This document shows positions 12,532 to 24,358 of a DNA stretch of 30,034 nt, one piece after another. The stretch's first letter is position 1. Each line of letters opens with the position of its first letter. A program made the position numbers and the translations under genes. Below the pieces are notes generated by a model that was not told the origin of the DNA, did not search any database, and saw only the letters and a program-made list of their open reading frames with translations. Origin of the DNA: Deinococcus marmoris DSM 12784 (GTDB lineage: Bacteria > Deinococcota > Deinococci > Deinococcales > Deinococcaceae); contig NZ_JNIV01000058.1 of assembly GCF_000701405.1 (NCBI RefSeq), positions 1-30,034 on the forward strand, in the 5' to 3' direction.

Positions 12532-13494
12532 CTATTTCAGACCCACCAGTTCCTCGCTCAGCGTCCACAGCCGCGCCGCACTCTCTGAATCGCGGGCATA
12601 GGGTTTGTGGCCGAACATCGGGTCCGGGTTCTGCGGGTCCAGCGGCGTGCTTTCCTGAAGGTCCTCCAGAAACAGCCCGCCCACGCCTTCCATTTGCGGC
12701 GAGGTGGCGGCCCAGACGGTGGTGGAGGCTCCCTCCTCGGTGGTTTTGAACACGGCATTCAGCTTGCCCGACTCGTCCTGCCAGCCCATCGCGCGCTGTT
12801 CCTCCACCGGGACAAACTTCTGCAATCCGGTCATGATGCCGCCGGGATGGACGGCATTGGCAGTGACGCCCTGCGCGCCGTACTTCTGCGTCAGGCCCAC
12901 GGCGAACAGGGCATTGGCGGTCTTGCTCTGGCCGTAGGCGTCCCAGCGGTCATAGGGGCGGCGTTCAAACTGGATATCGTCCCAGACGATGTCGCTGCGG
13001 CGGTGGCCACTGCTGCTCAGGGCCACCACGCGGGATGGAGCGGCGGCCAGCAGCGCGGGCATCAGCAACTGTGTCAGCAGGAAGTGGCCCAGATGGTTGG
13101 TGCCGAACTGCGTCTCGAAGCCGTCCGGGGTCTGACCCTGCGGCGTCGCCATGATGCCCGCGTTGTTGATCAGCATATGGATTGCGGGGGCCGCCGCCAG
13201 AATCCGCGCCGCCCCCTCACGTACCTGTGCCAGCGAAGCGAGATCCAGCTCGATGACCTGAGCGTTCTGATTGCCCGTGGATTCACGGAGTTCGGCGGCG
13301 ATCTTCTCGCCCTTCCCGATGTCCCGGACGGCCAGGATCACAGACGCCCCCGCCGACAGCAGCGCGCGGGCCGTCTCGACGCCAATGCCGGATGATGCGC
13401 CAGTAATCACAGCAGTCTTCCCCGTCAGGTTGATCCCCTGAACGACTTCGAGGGCGGTGGCACGCGGCGCAAGTGGGCTGGCGATGGTGGTCAT
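12532..13494 (-). CDS. Short-chain dehydrogenase/reductase, retinol-dehydrogenase/WWOX type
   Basis: This 320-residue NAD(P)-dependent oxidoreductase has the Rossmann motif TGASSGIG (31-38), NNAG (110-113), an active-site serine at 160-162 (LSSSG), and the catalytic pair Y187-x3-K191 (YGQSK). Its length, the TNHLGHFLLTQLL segment and the NAVHPGGIMTGL segment match the WWOX/RDH-like group rather than the short 250-residue SDRs. The substrate is unknown. ATG 13494 is preferred over ATG 13533 because TAAGCT lies 7 nt before it. The gene converges on tsaB. Confidence 0.85.
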   Translation of the reverse strand: MTTIASPLAPRATALEVVQGINLTGKTAVITGASSGIGVETARALLSAGASVILAVRDIGKGEKIAAELRESTGNQNAQVIELDLASLAQVREGAARILAAAPAIHMLINNAGIMATPQGQTPDGFETQFGTNHLGHFLLTQLLMPALLAAAPSRVVALSSSGHRRSDIVWDDIQFERRPYDRWDAYGQSKTANALFAVGLTQKYGAQGVTANAVHPGGIMTGLQKFVPVEEQRAMGWQDESGKLNAVFKTTEEGASTTVWAATSPQMEGVGGLFLEDLQESTPLDPQNPDPMFGHKPYARDSESAARLWTLSEELVGLK

Positions 13495-13501
13495 GGGACC
13501 G

Positions 13502-13507
13502 AGCTTA
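13502..13507 (-). promoter_or_regulatory. -10 box, leaderless SDR gene
   Basis: TAAGCT on the minus strand ends 7 nt before ATG 13494. A GGAGG lies too far from the ATG (about 15 nt) to act as a normal ribosome-binding site. Confidence 0.45.
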
Positions 13508-13532
13508 CGCCTCCGGGATGTGGGCAATGGCA

Positions 13533-13566
13533 AGCGGCCAACCCTCCAATGGAGAAGGTGGCCGCT
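13533..13566 (-). terminator. Hairpin after CBS gene, weak terminator
   Basis: AGCGGCCA (13533-13540) pairs perfectly with TGGCCGCT (13559-13566), with further imperfect pairing inside. It lies 17 nt beyond the stop of the CBS gene. There is no T-run, so it may be a processing or pausing hairpin. Confidence 0.35.
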
Positions 13567-13582
13567 GCCTGAAGCGAAGAAA

Positions 13583-13999
13583 TCAGCTCGTCGGCTGGCT
13601 GATGCCTTTCAGGGCCGTTTCGTCCACACCCGTCTGCGCCCGCACGGCCAGATCGCCCAGGCTGACGATGCCTACCACCGCGCTGCCCTCGGTGACGGGC
13701 AGGCGGCGGAGCTGACGGTGGGACATCTCGCGGGCGGCTTCCTCCACCGTGGTGTCGGCGGTCATAGTGAACACGTCGCCGGTGGCGTAATCGCTGGCCG
13801 GGGTGCCGAAATCGTGGCCGTAGGCGACGGCGCGCACCACGATGTCGCGGTCCGTGATAATCCCGGTCAGCATGTCGCCGTCCATGATCAGCACGTTGCC
13901 GATGCCCTGTTCTTTCATGTGGGTGGCGACTTCTTTAAGGGTGGCGCGGGTGTCCACGGTGGTCAGGTCCGGGGTCATGATGCTTTTCAAAGTGGTCAT
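13583..13999 (-). CDS. Tandem CBS-domain protein
   Basis: This 138-residue protein consists of two CBS domains and little else. The first runs from about residue 5 to 60, with SIMTPDLTTVDTRATLKEV then GIGNVLIMDGDMLTGIITDRD. The second runs from about 72 to 127, with MTADTTVEEAAREM then LRRLPVTEGSAVVGIVSLGD. CBS pairs bind adenine nucleotides such as AMP, ATP or SAM and regulate a partner; with no attached enzyme the partner is unknown. ATG 13999 follows a TAGGGT box with a 6-nt gap. It lies between the SDR and subtilase genes, separated from each by hairpins. Confidence 0.9.
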   Translation of the reverse strand: MTTLKSIMTPDLTTVDTRATLKEVATHMKEQGIGNVLIMDGDMLTGIITDRDIVVRAVAYGHDFGTPASDYATGDVFTMTADTTVEEAAREMSHRQLRRLPVTEGSAVVGIVSLGDLAVRAQTGVDETALKGISQPTS

Positions 14000-14005
14000 A
14001 TGGTC

Positions 14006-14011
14006 ACCCTA
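14006..14011 (-). promoter_or_regulatory. Candidate -10 box of CBS gene
   Basis: TAGGGT on the minus strand ends 6 nt before ATG 13999. The match is weaker than at gltA or tsaB. Confidence 0.35.
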
Positions 14012-14053
14012 GCCCGCCCGCGTTGGGGGGCCGTGGGGAGGCGCTAAAGAAAT

Positions 14054-14090
14054 GGAAAAGGGAGAGGCCAGCCGCGCCTCTCCCTTTTTC
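14054..14090 (-). terminator. Terminator of the subtilase gene
   Basis: A 15-bp stem with one G-U pair (14054-14068 with 14076-14090) and a 7-nt loop lies 16 nt past the subtilase stop. Its A/T-rich base gives a T-run on either strand. It is the most stable terminator in the window by base-pair count and should insulate the CBS gene from the upstream subtilase transcript. Confidence 0.85.
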
Positions 14091-14105
14091 CTTACTCTGT
14101 TCCGC

Positions 14106-16763
<2,658 letters not shown>

Positions 16764-16770
16764 ACGGGTC

Positions 16771-16776
16771 AGCGTA
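16771..16776 (-). promoter_or_regulatory. -10 box, leaderless subtilase gene
   Basis: TACGCT on the minus strand ends 7 nt before ATG 16763. It favours the first of the clustered methionine codons (16763, 16757, 16742, 16727). Confidence 0.45.
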
Positions 16777-16841
16777 CCTGCCCCGCCATGACGCCCCCTG
16801 AACGCCGCGTGAGGAAACCTTAAACCGCCGTCAGGGCCGCG

Positions 16842-17516
16842 TCAGTCTGTCTGTCCGTACACCTGGGTCTGAAGGCCAGGAAACGCCGCGCGCAGCTCAT
16901 GGGCCAGCCGCCGCAGCCCCCATTCCTCGCTGCGGCGGTGTCCCAGCGCGATCACGCCCAGTCCCCACGCGTGGGCGGCGACTGAGGCGGAGGGCCGCAG
17001 TTGCCCGGTCAGATACACCCGGACACCCCCATCAGCGACGTGTTCGATCAGGCTGGGATTCATGGCGTTCATCAGGGCCACGCGCAACGGGCCAGAGGTG
17101 TCGGCGGGCGGCCAGGAACTGTCCTCACCGCCCAGCTCAGCGTGGAGGGCAGCGCGCAACCCGTCCCAGGTGTCCTGCGGAGGCGTGGCAGTGACGCCCT
17201 TCAGCTCGCCCTTCCAGACCACTTCATCCACGTCGCCCCAGCCCAGGGCGTGGGCCAGACGATAATTCGGCCCCGTCGTCAGCGCCAGATCGAAGCCGTC
17301 GTGGACGCCCAGCACGCCCAGACCGGACCACCTATCCCCCACCCGCAGGGACCGGTGGACGAACAGCGCATCGGCGTCCAGCGTGAGTGGCAGGTCGGCG
17401 GGTTCGAGGGCCAGCGCCAGCCGCCGAACCTCCTGTGGCCCGTCACGCTTGAGCGGCTGTGCCTCGCCAAATTCCGCGCGTAGCCAGTCGGCCAGTGCGT
17501 GCAGGGTGGGCGTCAT
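16842..17516 (-). CDS. Nif3-like dinuclear metal centre protein
   Basis: The product is 224 residues long. The segment DALFVHRSLRVGDRW early, a long variable middle, and a C-terminal VIALGHRRSEEWGLRRLAHEL match the NIF3/YbgI layout, in which the C-terminal GH-x-x-[ST]-E provides metal ligands; here it reads GHRRSEEWG. The usual N-terminal HH pair is reduced to VHR, so one metal-binding position may be lost. Biochemical function of the family is unsettled (GTP cyclohydrolase-like claims exist). ATG 17516 overlaps the kinase stop as ATGA, with GGAAG 8 nt upstream inside the kinase gene; a GTG at 17525 is an alternative. The two genes are translationally coupled. Confidence 0.75.
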   Translation of the reverse strand: MTPTLHALADWLRAEFGEAQPLKRDGPQEVRRLALALEPADLPLTLDADALFVHRSLRVGDRWSGLGVLGVHDGFDLALTTGPNYRLAHALGWGDVDEVVWKGELKGVTATPPQDTWDGLRAALHAELGGEDSSWPPADTSGPLRVALMNAMNPSLIEHVADGGVRVYLTGQLRPSASVAAHAWGLGVIALGHRRSEEWGLRRLAHELRAAFPGLQTQVYGQTD

Positions 17517-18010
17517 GGTTGCCACTTCCAGACTTTCGACACAAAGGGCGGATTCTCCATCGCGGCCAGCTCGTCAGCATCGGGCGCTTCATACCAGCCT
17601 GACCACTCCTCTAATTCGGCCCGCGTGATCGGGAAGGTGTCGGGCGGCAAAGTATGATTACGGGCTTCCACGCGTCGCCACAACTCTTTCAGTGTCACGT
17701 CCAGCACATGCAGTTCAAAACGGACGCCGAGTTCAGCGGCACGCGAGCGGAACAGGTCACGCTCCTCCTTCGCCCAGCAGCCGTAATCGAGAATCACGTT
17801 CATGCCCAGCGTTAAAGCACGCGCCGCCATCCCCCACAGCAAGCGGGATTCCAGAATCCAGCGTTTGTCACCGGACTCGCCCGCACCGAACAGCGGCGTC
17901 ATCCACTCGTCGGGCGTCAGGCGCAGCGCCGACTGTTCCCGTTCCAGCCGCCGCGCCAGGGTGGTCTTGCCCGCGCCGGGTAGGCCGATCAGCAGAAAAA
18001 GGGTGGACAC
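17513..18010 (-). CDS. P-loop kinase / AAA_33-type ATP-binding protein
   Basis: This 165-residue protein has a Walker A motif GLPGAGKT at 9-16, a hydrophobic Walker-B-like strand with NVILDYG (about 71-77), and the general plan of the AAA_33/zeta-like small-molecule kinases: a DEWM segment after strand 2 and an R-x2-A-R-N arginine-rich lid (about 113-118). The C-terminus FVSKVWKWQP is typical of short proteins in this group. The substrate is unknown. It is first of a two-gene unit with the Nif3-like gene. The start GTG 18010 follows TACTGT with a 6-nt gap and has no ribosome-binding site. No antitoxin-like partner is adjacent, so a toxin role is not supported. Confidence 0.8.
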   Translation of the reverse strand: MSTLFLLIGLPGAGKTTLARRLEREQSALRLTPDEWMTPLFGAGESGDKRWILESRLLWGMAARALTLGMNVILDYGCWAKEERDLFRSRAAELGVRFELHVLDVTLKELWRRVEARNHTLPPDTFPITRAELEEWSGWYEAPDADELAAMENPPFVSKVWKWQP

Positions 18011-18016
18011 AACCCA

Positions 18017-18022
18017 ACAGTA
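18017..18022 (-). promoter_or_regulatory. Candidate -10 box of kinase-Nif3 pair
   Basis: TACTGT on the minus strand ends 6 nt before GTG 18010. Confidence 0.35.
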
Positions 18023-18025
18023 ACC

Positions 18026-18058
18026 GAGGCGACCCCGGAACTCTGCCGGGACCGCCTC
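18026..18058 (-). terminator. Hairpin after small hydrophilic gene
   Basis: GAGGCG (18026-18031) pairs with CGCCTC (18053-18058), and inside it CCCGG (18034-18038) pairs with CCGGG (18046-18050). It lies 14 nt beyond the stop of the 18072 gene and is followed by a weak T-rich stretch that overlaps the kinase -10 region. Confidence 0.5.
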
Positions 18059-18071
18059 TATAAAGCTGGAG

Positions 18072-18308
18072 TTATTTCTCTTCTTTCTGCTCGGACTTCT
18101 TGTCGTAGTTCACGCCTTTCCAGCCTTCCTCACCCTGCAAGCCCGCCGAGGAATCGCGCTCGACATTCGCGTCCACAGTCTCCTGCGACATCTGCGCGCC
18201 CTGCTCGACTTTCGCGCCGCGCGGAGTCTCGCCCCGGACTTCCGTGCGCTGCTTGTCGGTCATCTCGGTGCTGAAGGTGGGATTTTCAGGCTTCTTGGAA
18301 TCAGTCAT
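18072..18308 (-). CDS. Small hydrophilic, probably disordered protein
   Basis: This 78-residue protein is almost free of large hydrophobic residues and rich in Glu, Lys, Gln, Thr and Ser (for example MTDSKKPENPTFSTEMTDKQ at the start and KSEQKEEK at the end). Such composition is seen in stress-related hydrophilic proteins, but no family is recognised and no function is claimed. ATG 18308 is the likely start because the protein-like composition begins there; upstream residues of the longer frame look non-coding. GGGAG lies immediately before the ATG, too close for a normal ribosome-binding site. It lies downstream of the aminotransferase gene, 76 bp away, on the same strand. Confidence 0.55.
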   Translation of the reverse strand: MTDSKKPENPTFSTEMTDKQRTEVRGETPRGAKVEQGAQMSQETVDANVERDSSAGLQGEEGWKGVNYDKKSEQKEEK

Positions 18309-18384
18309 GCTCCCATGTTGCGCGGCGGGCGTAACGCAGGGGTGAGAGAAAGGCCAATGGGCGCAGGGCGAATTCCCCGGACCT

Positions 18385-19539
18385 TCAGCGGGACAGGGCA
18401 GCTTGCGCCTGCGAAATGACGGCCCGCAATCCACGCTCAAAGCGCTCCACAGCCCCGTCCACGTCCGTCAGCTTGTCCAGCCCGAACAGACCGATGCGGA
18501 AGGTCTTAAAATCTGGTCCCTCGCCCACCTGAAGCGGCACGCCCGCCGCGATCTGAAGGCCCGCCTCACGGAACGCCTTGCCGCTCTGAATGGCGTCCGC
18601 GTCGGTATAACTGACCACCACACCCGGAGCCTTGAACCCCTCGGCGGCGACGCTCGAAAAGCCCGCTGCTTTCAGCACTTCGCGAACCCGGTTGCCCAGT
18701 TCCCACTGCGCTTCCCGCGCCTTCTCGAAGCCGAACGCCTTCATCTCCAGCACGGTGTCGCGGAACTGGCACAGGCCGTCGGTGGGCAGGGTGGCGTGGT
18801 ACGCGAAGCCGCCGCCCTCGTAGGCACGCATGATGTTCAGCCACTTCTTGAGGTCCAGCGTGAAGCTGACCGAGTCGGTGGCGTCCACCCGCTCAGTCGC
18901 TGCCGCGCTCAGCAGCGCGATTCCGGCGCAGGGCGTGCTGCTCCACCCTTTTTGCGGCGCGGTGATCAGCACGTCGATGCCCAGATCGGCCATGTCCAGC
19001 CACACGCAGCCCGAGGCGATGCAGTCGATGACCAGCAGGCCGCCGACTTCGTGCGTCGCCTGCGCCATCTGCCGAAGGTACGCCTGCGGCAGGATGATCC
19101 CCGACGACGTTTCCACGTGCGGTGCGAACACCAGCGCGGGCTTCTCGCGGCGGATGGCCTCCACCACTTCCTCAATGGGCGGGGGCGCAAACGGCTGCTG
19201 CTGCCCGTCCGTCTGCGCCTGGGCCGAAAGGACCGTCACCGATTCCGGCACGCGGCTCATCTCGAGAATCTGGGACCAGCGGTAGCTGAACCAGCCGTTG
19301 CGGACCACCAGACAACGTTGCCCCTGCGCCAGTTGATTCACCACCGCCTCCATTGCAGACGTACCCGAACCCGGAATGATCGCCACGGCCTCGGCGTGGT
19401 AGACCGCCTTCAACTCGGTGGACAGATCATTCATGACCTTCTGGAAGGCGGCGGACATGTGGTTGAGAGAACGGTCCGTGTAGACCACCGAATATTCCAG
19501 CAGGCCGTTGGGGTCAATGTCGGGGCGAAGTGGGGGCAT
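18385..19539 (-). CDS. Class V aminotransferase, serine/alanine-glyoxylate type
   Basis: This 384-residue PLP enzyme has the small-domain start PLRPDIDPNG, the phosphate-binding PGSGTSAMEAVV (56-67), VFAPHVETSSGII, DCIASGCVWLD (172-182) with the PLP-contacting aspartate, and the PLP lysine K197 in TAPQKGWSSTP. The C-terminal FRIGLFG is typical of the serine-pyruvate/alanine-glyoxylate and purine-catabolism aminotransferases. Sequence alone does not settle the amino donor. ATG 19539 is preceded by AAGGAG with 7 nt spacing. It is 132 bp downstream of valS on the same strand, with a terminator-like hairpin between them. Confidence 0.85.
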   Translation of the reverse strand: MPPLRPDIDPNGLLEYSVVYTDRSLNHMSAAFQKVMNDLSTELKAVYHAEAVAIIPGSGTSAMEAVVNQLAQGQRCLVVRNGWFSYRWSQILEMSRVPESVTVLSAQAQTDGQQQPFAPPPIEEVVEAIRREKPALVFAPHVETSSGIILPQAYLRQMAQATHEVGGLLVIDCIASGCVWLDMADLGIDVLITAPQKGWSSTPCAGIALLSAAATERVDATDSVSFTLDLKKWLNIMRAYEGGGFAYHATLPTDGLCQFRDTVLEMKAFGFEKAREAQWELGNRVREVLKAAGFSSVAAEGFKAPGVVVSYTDADAIQSGKAFREAGLQIAAGVPLQVGEGPDFKTFRIGLFGLDKLTDVDGAVERFERGLRAVISQAQAALSR

Positions 19540-19625
19540 GGCGTCTCCTTGAAGTGAGGGGAAAGTAGAGGGGTAGATTGAAAATTGCTTCCACTTCTAA
19601 GTATGACCCAAAAGCGGAAGCGAAC

Positions 19626-19665
19626 GTCCCGTTTCCAGCATCAGGCTTGCGCCCTGGGTCGGGAC
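19626..19665 (-). terminator. Possible terminator of valS
   Basis: GTCCCG and CGGGAC (19626-19631 with 19660-19665) form a 6-bp stem around a long loop with an inner CCAG/CTGG pairing, just past the valS stop. The following sequence is only loosely T-rich. Confidence 0.4.
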
Positions 19666-19671
19666 GACGGG

Positions 19672-22464
<2,793 letters not shown>

Positions 22465-22538
22465 GGGCGGATCTCCTGAAGGTGGATTGGTTCGAGAGGA
22501 AATAAAATTCGTTCGTAGTTTTAAGGGTGGCGGATTGC

Positions 22539-22693
22539 GGTTTAACCCCTCAGTCTGCTTCGCAGCCAGCTCCCCTCAAAAGGGAGCCAAGGAGCGCGGC
22601 TGGCGCAGCAATTCTGGGACTCTTGCCTCCCTTCTAAGGGGAGATGCCCCGAAGGGGCGGACTCATAGAGCTGCGAAGCAGAGGGGTTAAACC
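22539..22693. repeat. 155-bp palindromic MITE/REP-like element in valS leader
   Basis: The ends are inverted copies: GGTTTAACCCCTC then, after a 3-nt gap on one side, CTGCTTCGCAGC, mirrored at 22669-22693 ending GGGGTTAAACC. Inside are three smaller hairpins: GCTCCC/GGGAGC (22570s), CTCCC/GGGAG (22630s) and GCCCC-GAA-GGGGC (22640s-22660). There is no coding capacity. The pattern of pro-palindromic modules resembles short intergenic repeats found in multiple copies in many GC-rich bacteria. I find no second copy in this window, and a clean target duplication is not visible. Confidence 0.75.
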
Positions 22694-22769
22694 GTGGCAA
22701 CCCCCCGAAAAATCGGATGAAAAATAGACGCGTCCAAACAAACTCATCCCCTCCCCCATCTGAGAAACG

Positions 22770-22816
22770 AAAAAACGCCCCGTCCGCCAGGCTCTCACCT
22801 GTGCGCGGACGAGACG
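22770..22816 (-). terminator. T-box terminator of valS leader
   Basis: On the minus strand a 12-bp stem with two G-U pairs (22805-22816 with 22776-22787) encloses an extra CAGG/CCTG hairpin and runs directly into TTTTTT (22775-22770). The 5' arm can instead join the T-box antiterminator, so the two folds are mutually exclusive. Confidence 0.9.
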
Positions 22817-23053
22817 TCTGGAAAAGACAGATCCCGTGGTACCACCGCAATTCCCGCCTGAATGGCGGGCGCTCGATCTGCGCTGTAACGGGCGCACCCG
22901 GACGGGTCTACTTCCCCCCTAAGTTTGGACTGGGGTGGGATTCTTCCGTCTCGCTCGCGGGCGACTTTCTCCACTTTGCGTTCCCGTCCAGATTCTCAGT
23001 CACGCTCTGGACTTCCTGTGGGCGCACACGCGGGTACTCCTCCCGGTCACTGC
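22770..23053 (-). ncRNA. T-box riboswitch, valine-specific, upstream of valS
   Basis: The minus-strand leader shows all T-box parts in order. The S-turn AGTA is at 23038-23035. The distal Stem I hairpin is GTCCAGA/TCTGGAC (23014-22988). GAAA is followed by the specifier GTC (22965-22963), a valine codon, with CGGG/CCCG closing the loop. The T-box core is GCGGTGGTACCACGG (22848-22834). Its bulge TGGT (22844-22841) would pair with a tRNA 3' end ACCA, as expected for discriminator A of tRNA-Val. The antiterminator (GCGG with CCGC at 22808-22805) uses bases of the terminator 5' arm. Uncharged tRNA-Val should stabilise the antiterminator and let RNA polymerase reach valS. Fold details are by hand. 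Confidence 0.92.
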
Positions 23054-23059
23054 CCGGCT

Positions 23060-23065
23060 AGTATA
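23060..23065 (-). promoter_or_regulatory. -10 box of valS T-box transcript
   Basis: TATACT on the minus strand lies about 22 nt upstream of the S-turn of Stem I, so transcription should begin near 23053. The hexamer 17 nt upstream, ATCAAA, is a poor -35 match. Confidence 0.55.
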
Positions 23066-23162
23066 CGCGGCGGCGGGCCGGATTTGATGGGCCAGATGGC
23101 AGAGGGTGACCGCACAGATCAATGACCATCTAAATCGGCCAGGTCAAGAGAAAACCTTCATT

Positions 23163-23189
23163 TTGGGCCGACTTCAAAGGTGTTATAAA
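23163..23189 (+). promoter_or_regulatory. Candidate promoter of alpha/beta hydrolase gene
   Basis: TTGGGC (23163-23168) and TATAAA (23184-23189) are 15 nt apart, shorter than usual. They would give a leader of about 100 nt with the GGAGG site at its end. Confidence 0.3.
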
Positions 23190-23294
23190 GGCGGTCTTTT
23201 CCAGTCTCGCCAGCACTTTTCTAACCTGTGCGGGCAGTCGAAACGATGTGGACGCCTGACCCCAGGCACGCGGCCCCCGTCGTGGAGGTTTTTC

Positions 23295-24179
23295 ATGAAA
23301 TACGGACTTAAAACGGCCCTCGGCCTCGCCCTGCTTTCCAGTTGGGGCCTGGCAGGCGGAACAGAAATGATGAAGCAGGAAGGCATGCTGGACGTGAACG
23401 GCGCGCAGATTCATTATGTCTCGCAGGGCAGCGGCACGCCCATGCTGCTGCTGCACGGCTATCCCCTGAGCGGCGAACTGTTCTCGCGCAACCGCGATGC
23501 GCTGGCGAATGCGGGTTACCGGGTTATCACCATTGACCACCGGGGCTACGGCAAAAGCGTGGCCCCCGCCAGCGATACCGGCTCCATCCAGACCTACGCG
23601 ACAGATGCGCTGGCCGTGATGGACCAGCTCAACGTGCCCAGCGCCATCATCGGCGGCATGTCGATGGGCGGCCCGATTGCTTTCGAGATGTACCGCACGG
23701 CCCCCGAGCGCTTCAAGGGCATGATCCTGATCGACACGATTGCCCAGCCGGCCAATGTGGTGGAAAAAGCCCTGTGGGGCGGCATGGCGCAGAAGGCTGT
23801 GACGTATGGGCCGCAGTCGCTGGTGGGCGAACTCCTTAAGGACATGCTGACCGGCGTGACCCGCCTAAGCAAGCCCGGTGACGCGAAATTTCTCGGGGAC
23901 ATCGTGAAGCAGGCCAGCGTCGCCGGAGATGTGGCGGGGGCCAGGGCACTGTCCGAGCGCCCCGACTCCCTGCCCACGTTGAGGATCATCAACGTGCCCA
24001 CCCTGATCCTGGAGGGCGTTGAGGACACCGTGTATCCGCCGCCCTTCTCGGTGAAGATGCAGCAGAACATCGCGGGCAGCAAGCTGGTACTCATTCCCGG
24101 CGCAGCCCACGCCGCCATCTATGAGAATGCCCCCGCCGCCAACCGCGCCATACTGGACTGGGCGCAGACAGTGAAGTAG
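23295..24179 (+). CDS. Exported alpha/beta hydrolase
   Basis: This 294-residue protein begins with a signal peptide (MKYGLKTALGLALLSSWGLAGG). The alpha/beta-hydrolase core then follows: the oxyanion-hole HGYP (54-57), the nucleophile S123 in GMSMGG, the acid D244 in LEGVEDTVYP and the base H272 in PGAAHAAIYE. The layout resembles esterases and haloperoxidase-like hydrolases acting on small esters, but the cap domain (about 150-210) gives no substrate clue. ATG 23295 has GGAGG 6 nt upstream; the frame opens at 23106 but that part is leader. It is divergent from valS and followed by a strong terminator. Confidence 0.9.
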   Translation: MKYGLKTALGLALLSSWGLAGGTEMMKQEGMLDVNGAQIHYVSQGSGTPMLLLHGYPLSGELFSRNRDALANAGYRVITIDHRGYGKSVAPASDTGSIQTYATDALAVMDQLNVPSAIIGGMSMGGPIAFEMYRTAPERFKGMILIDTIAQPANVVEKALWGGMAQKAVTYGPQSLVGELLKDMLTGVTRLSKPGDAKFLGDIVKQASVAGDVAGARALSERPDSLPTLRIINVPTLILEGVEDTVYPPPFSVKMQQNIAGSKLVLIPGAAHAAIYENAPAANRAILDWAQTVK

Positions 24180-24209
24180 GAGCCGCTGAAGTAAACGAAG
24201 TTTTTGAGT

Positions 24210-24246
24210 CGGGGCAGCGGGTGGAAGCTGCCCCGGTTTTCGTTTT
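24210..24246 (+). terminator. Terminator of alpha/beta hydrolase gene
   Basis: A perfect 9-bp stem CGGGGCAGC (24210-24218) with GCTGCCCCG (24227-24235) and an 8-nt loop is followed by GTTTTCGTTTT. It begins 31 nt past the stop. The next 112 nt to 24358 hold nothing I can identify. Confidence 0.85.
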
Positions 24247-24358
24247 ACAGCAAATGACAGAATAGTTGTAGTGCAGAGCGAAGCCTGGGTCACTCCTGGA
24301 GCAGTTCGGGGACCATCAAAAATTTACTCAGGGTGGAGCTTCTTTTCTGTCAAATGCT

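Noticed and set aside
17513..18010. Zeta-type toxin of a toxin-antitoxin pair
   Set aside because: The P-loop resembles zeta-type kinases, but there is no small antitoxin gene next to it and the coupled neighbour is Nif3-like.
22542..22850. 102-residue minus-strand frame across the valS leader
   Set aside because: It runs through the T-box terminator and the palindromic repeat, so its apparent codons are explained by RNA structure.
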